Below are positions 61,945-64,000 of a stretch of DNA of 64,000 nt, piece by piece. The position numbers were made by a program, and so were the translations under genes. Under the pieces are notes generated by a model, which saw nothing but the letters and a program-made list of their open reading frames with translations, was not told where the DNA came from and made no database searches. The stretch covers positions 62,001 to 126,000 of the forward strand of contig CAMCVW010000004.1 in assembly GCA_945881915.1 (NCBI GenBank). Direction: 5' to 3'. How positions within the stretch are numbered: position 1 is the first letter of the stretch; every line of letters begins with the position of its first letter. Source of the stretch: Thermoflexus hugenholtzii JAD2. Lineage in GTDB: Bacteria; Chloroflexota; Chloroflexia; Chloroflexales; Roseiflexaceae.

Positions 61945-63915
61945 ATGACCATCGAGACAAAACCACAAGTCGATACGCGTAAGCCGGTCGAGTATACCGA
62001 TGCGCGACTCAACGCCAACGTGCCTGCCGGGCCCATTGAACAGAAGTGGTCCAAACACAAGTTCGAGATGAAGCTTGTCAATCCTGCAAATCGCCGAAAA
62101 CATACCATCATCGTGGTGGGTACCGGGCTGGCCGGCGGTGCCGCTGCCGCGACATTGGGTGAACAGGGGTACAACGTCAAAGCATTCTGCTATCAAGACA
62201 GCGCACGACGCGCCCACAGTATTGCGGCACAAGGCGGAATCAACGCCGCCAAAAACTACCGTAACGACGGTGATAGTGTGCAGCGGTTGTTCTACGACAC
62301 CATCAAGGGCGGCGACTTCCGCGCCCGTGAAGCAAACGTGCATCGTTTGGCAGAGTTGAGTGTCAACATTATTGATCAGTGCGTCTCACAGGGTGTTCCA
62401 TTCGCCCGCGAATATGCCGGCTACCTCGACAACCGTTCGTTCGGTGGCGCGCAGGTATCTCGGACGTTCTATGCCCGGGGGCAAACCGGCCAACAACTTC
62501 TGCTTGGGGCATACTCTGCATTGAGTCGTCAGGTGGCTGCTGGCACCGTCGAATTGAACGAACGTACCGAAATGCTTGATATCATCATTATCGATGGCCG
62601 TGCGCGCGGTATTGTGACGCGTGACATGGTGACGGGTGAGATCGAATCACACCTCGGCGATGCGGTTATTCTGGCAACGGGTGGGTATAGCAACGTCTAC
62701 TATTTGTCGACCAATGCGATGGGATGTAATATCACCGCTGCGTGGCGTGCACACAAACGCGGTGCATTTTTCGCAAACCCATGCTATACCCAAATCCATC
62801 CGACGTGTATTCCAGTCAGCGGCGATCACCAGTCCAAGCTGACCCTCATGTCAGAGTCGTTGCGTAACGACGGACGTGTGTGGGTACCGAAGAAGGCCGC
62901 CGACACGCGCACGCCGGACACCATCCCCGAAGACGAGCGTGATTACTTTCTCGAGCGCCGCTACCCCAGCTACGGGAACTTGGCACCACGTGACATAGCT
63001 TCTCGAGCCGCCAAAATAGTGTGTGATGAGGGATTGGGCGTCGGCCCTGGTGGTCTGGGTGTATACCTTGACTTCAGTGCTGCTATGAAGCGATTGGGCG
63101 AAAACACCGTGCGTGCGCGCTACGGCAATTTGTTCGACATGTACGAACGAATCACAGGCGAAAATCCGTACAAAATTCCGATGCGCATCTACCCTGCGGT
63201 ACATTACACCATGGGTGGATTGTGGGTTGATTACAACCTGATGTCGACTATCCCAGGCATGTTTGTGGGTGGCGAAGCAAACTTCTCGGATCATGGCGCA
63301 AACCGGCTCGGCGCAAGTGCGTTGATGCAGGGCTTGGCAGACGGGTACTTTGTCTTGCCTTCGACCATCGGCAACTATATCGCAACCGGCGGCTACAGCA
63401 CTATTGATCCATCACACCCAGCGGTCACCGAGGCAGTCGGTGCTGTCAAAGAACGTATCCAACAGTTCTTGTCGATTAACGGGACCCGCAGTGTAGACTC
63501 GTTCCATCGCGAATTGGGCAACATCATGTGGGAATACTGTGGCATGTCACGGACAGAAGAAGGCCTCAAGAAGGCCTTGACGCTGTTGCCGGCACTCCGC
63601 GAGCAGTTCTGGAGCGACGTCCGCGTTCTTGGTTCGGGCACTGAGCTCAATCAGGAGCTCGAAAAAGCCGGCCGCGTGGCAGACTTCATCGAGTTGGGCG
63701 AACTCATGGTCCGCGATGCGTTGGAACGCGCGGAATCATGTGGGGGACACTTCCGTGAAGAGAGCCAGACCGAGGAAGGCGAAGCATTGCGCAACGACGA
63801 CGAATATTGCTATGTTGCAGCATGGGAGCACTTCGGGACGCCAAGTCAAGCAGTATTGCATCGCGAGCAACTGCAGTTCGAAAGCATTAAACTCGCAACC
63901 CGAAGTTATAAGTAA
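61945..63915 (+). CDS. sdhA: Succinate dehydrogenase/fumarate reductase flavoprotein
   Basis: A 656-residue FAD subunit that oxidises succinate to fumarate. The FAD Rossmann site is [40 protein letters not shown] holds the His that binds FAD covalently. [15 protein letters not shown] is the substrate-binding stretch, and [20 protein letters not shown] with [19 protein letters not shown] follow. Length and motifs match the non-classical (b558-linked) SdhA group. It has a normal C-terminus. It lies between sdhC and sdhB. Confidence 0.96.
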   Translation: MTIETKPQVDTRKPVEYTDARLNANVPAGPIEQKWSKHKFEMKLVNPANRRKHTIIVVGTGLAGGAAAATLGEQGYNVKAFCYQDSARRAHSIAAQGGINAAKNYRNDGDSVQRLFYDTIKGGDFRAREANVHRLAELSVNIIDQCVSQGVPFAREYAGYLDNRSFGGAQVSRTFYARGQTGQQLLLGAYSALSRQVAAGTVELNERTEMLDIIIIDGRARGIVTRDMVTGEIESHLGDAVILATGGYSNVYYLSTNAMGCNITAAWRAHKRGAFFANPCYTQIHPTCIPVSGDHQSKLTLMSESLRNDGRVWVPKKAADTRTPDTIPEDERDYFLERRYPSYGNLAPRDIASRAAKIVCDEGLGVGPGGLGVYLDFSAAMKRLGENTVRARYGNLFDMYERITGENPYKIPMRIYPAVHYTMGGLWVDYNLMSTIPGMFVGGEANFSDHGANRLGASALMQGLADGYFVLPSTIGNYIATGGYSTIDPSHPAVTEAVGAVKERIQQFLSINGTRSVDSFHRELGNIMWEYCGMSRTEEGLKKALTLLPALREQFWSDVRVLGSGTELNQELEKAGRVADFIELGELMVRDALERAESCGGHFREESQTEEGEALRNDDEYCYVAAWEHFGTPSQAVLHREQLQFESIKLATRSYK

Positions 63916-63935
63916 GTCGACCGGAGGAGCGTCCA

Positions 63936-64000
63936 ATGAAAATCACTGTCAATGTATGGCGTCAGAAAGGTGCACAAGCATCCGGAAGACTCGTCAAATA
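63936..64000 (+). CDS. sdhB: Succinate dehydrogenase iron-sulfur subunit (5' part)
   Basis: ATG 63936 with GGAGGAG upstream opens MKITVNVWRQKGAQASGRLV and continues past the window end. Only 21 codons are visible. The KITVNVWRQ-type N-terminus and the place after sdhA fit the ferredoxin domain start of SdhB. The motifs for the Fe-S clusters lie outside the window. Confidence 0.85.
   Translation, partial: MKITVNVWRQKGAQASGRLVK

Overview
The window looks like chromosome of a heterotrophic, aerobically respiring member of the Chloroflexota. This is an inference from gene content: a caa3 oxidase set, an SdhC(b558-type)-SdhA-SdhB complex, a PDZ/DUF512 protein joined to Der, a SUNSET-domain protein, and a lipoprotein-rich envelope with MacA-like adaptors but no visible TolC partner. 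No phage, plasmid, IS element, CRISPR array, rRNA or tRNA was recognised. Genes are densely packed, often with ATGA/GTGA overlaps, and many units end in textbook intrinsic terminators.

Layout. 0.4-3.7 kb (minus): two LolD/MacB-type ABC ATPases without a local permease (one carries a C-terminal AbrB-like domain), then ilvD. 3.85-4.4 kb (plus): a thioredoxin-fold peroxiredoxin-like gene whose conserved CxxC is written TGA-x-x-C, with a good bacterial SECIS-like hairpin just downstream; this is probably a selenoprotein. 4.7-11.2 kb: a complete peptide/oligosaccharide-type ABC importer (lipoprotein, two permeases, two ATPases) with a strong promoter, an internal 30-bp palindrome and a terminator. 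11.3-13.2 kb: a frameshifted Gfo/Idh/MocA oxidoreductase and an intact sugar-phosphate isomerase-like gene. 13.3-23.9 kb: a DNA-repair block with an AddA/AddB-like helicase-nuclease pair flanked by two paralogous UvrD-type helicases. 23.9-26.8 kb: a histone-deacetylase-fold amidohydrolase, a PARG-like (TIGR02452) protein with an eroded active-site loop, and a HEPN-TM-SUNSET protein.

27-29.9 kb: a polysaccharide ABC exporter in which a Wzz-like chain-length domain is fused to the Wzm permease, followed by Wzt. 30-32 kb (minus): a YjhG-type sugar-acid dehydratase. 32-32.9 kb: a decayed lipoprotein gene. 33-40.4 kb (minus): a three-gene operon coding for a lipoprotein with two tandem sugar-type solute-binding domains, a HlyD/MacA-like adaptor lipoprotein and a large FtsX/MacB-type permease. 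It ends in a terminator with no ATPase, so the orphan ATPases at 0.4-1.9 kb are the natural candidate partners. 40.5-45.3 kb: PEP carboxylase, a class III CoA-transferase and TlyA. 45.4-50.6 kb: caa3 oxidase ctaCDEF plus ctaG. 50.6-56 kb: nudC, a heterodimeric ABC exporter with one degenerate ATP site, and a DedA protein. 56-61 kb: an exported protein of unknown function, DUF512, der, and a secreted glycosidase-like protein. 61-64 kb: sdhC-sdhA-sdhB (sdhB cut by the window end).

How the genes work together: electrons from succinate (SDH) go to a caa3 terminal oxidase, and PEP carboxylase tops up the TCA cycle. Several loci (ABC importer, isomerase, MocA remnant, YjhG dehydratase, glycosidase) suggest use of plant-type sugars. 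The main novelty candidates are the Sec-peroxiredoxin, the double-SBP/adaptor/FtsX system with its possible AbrB-tailed ATPase, and the Wzz-Wzm fusion. All function calls rest on reading motifs by eye; no database search was run.
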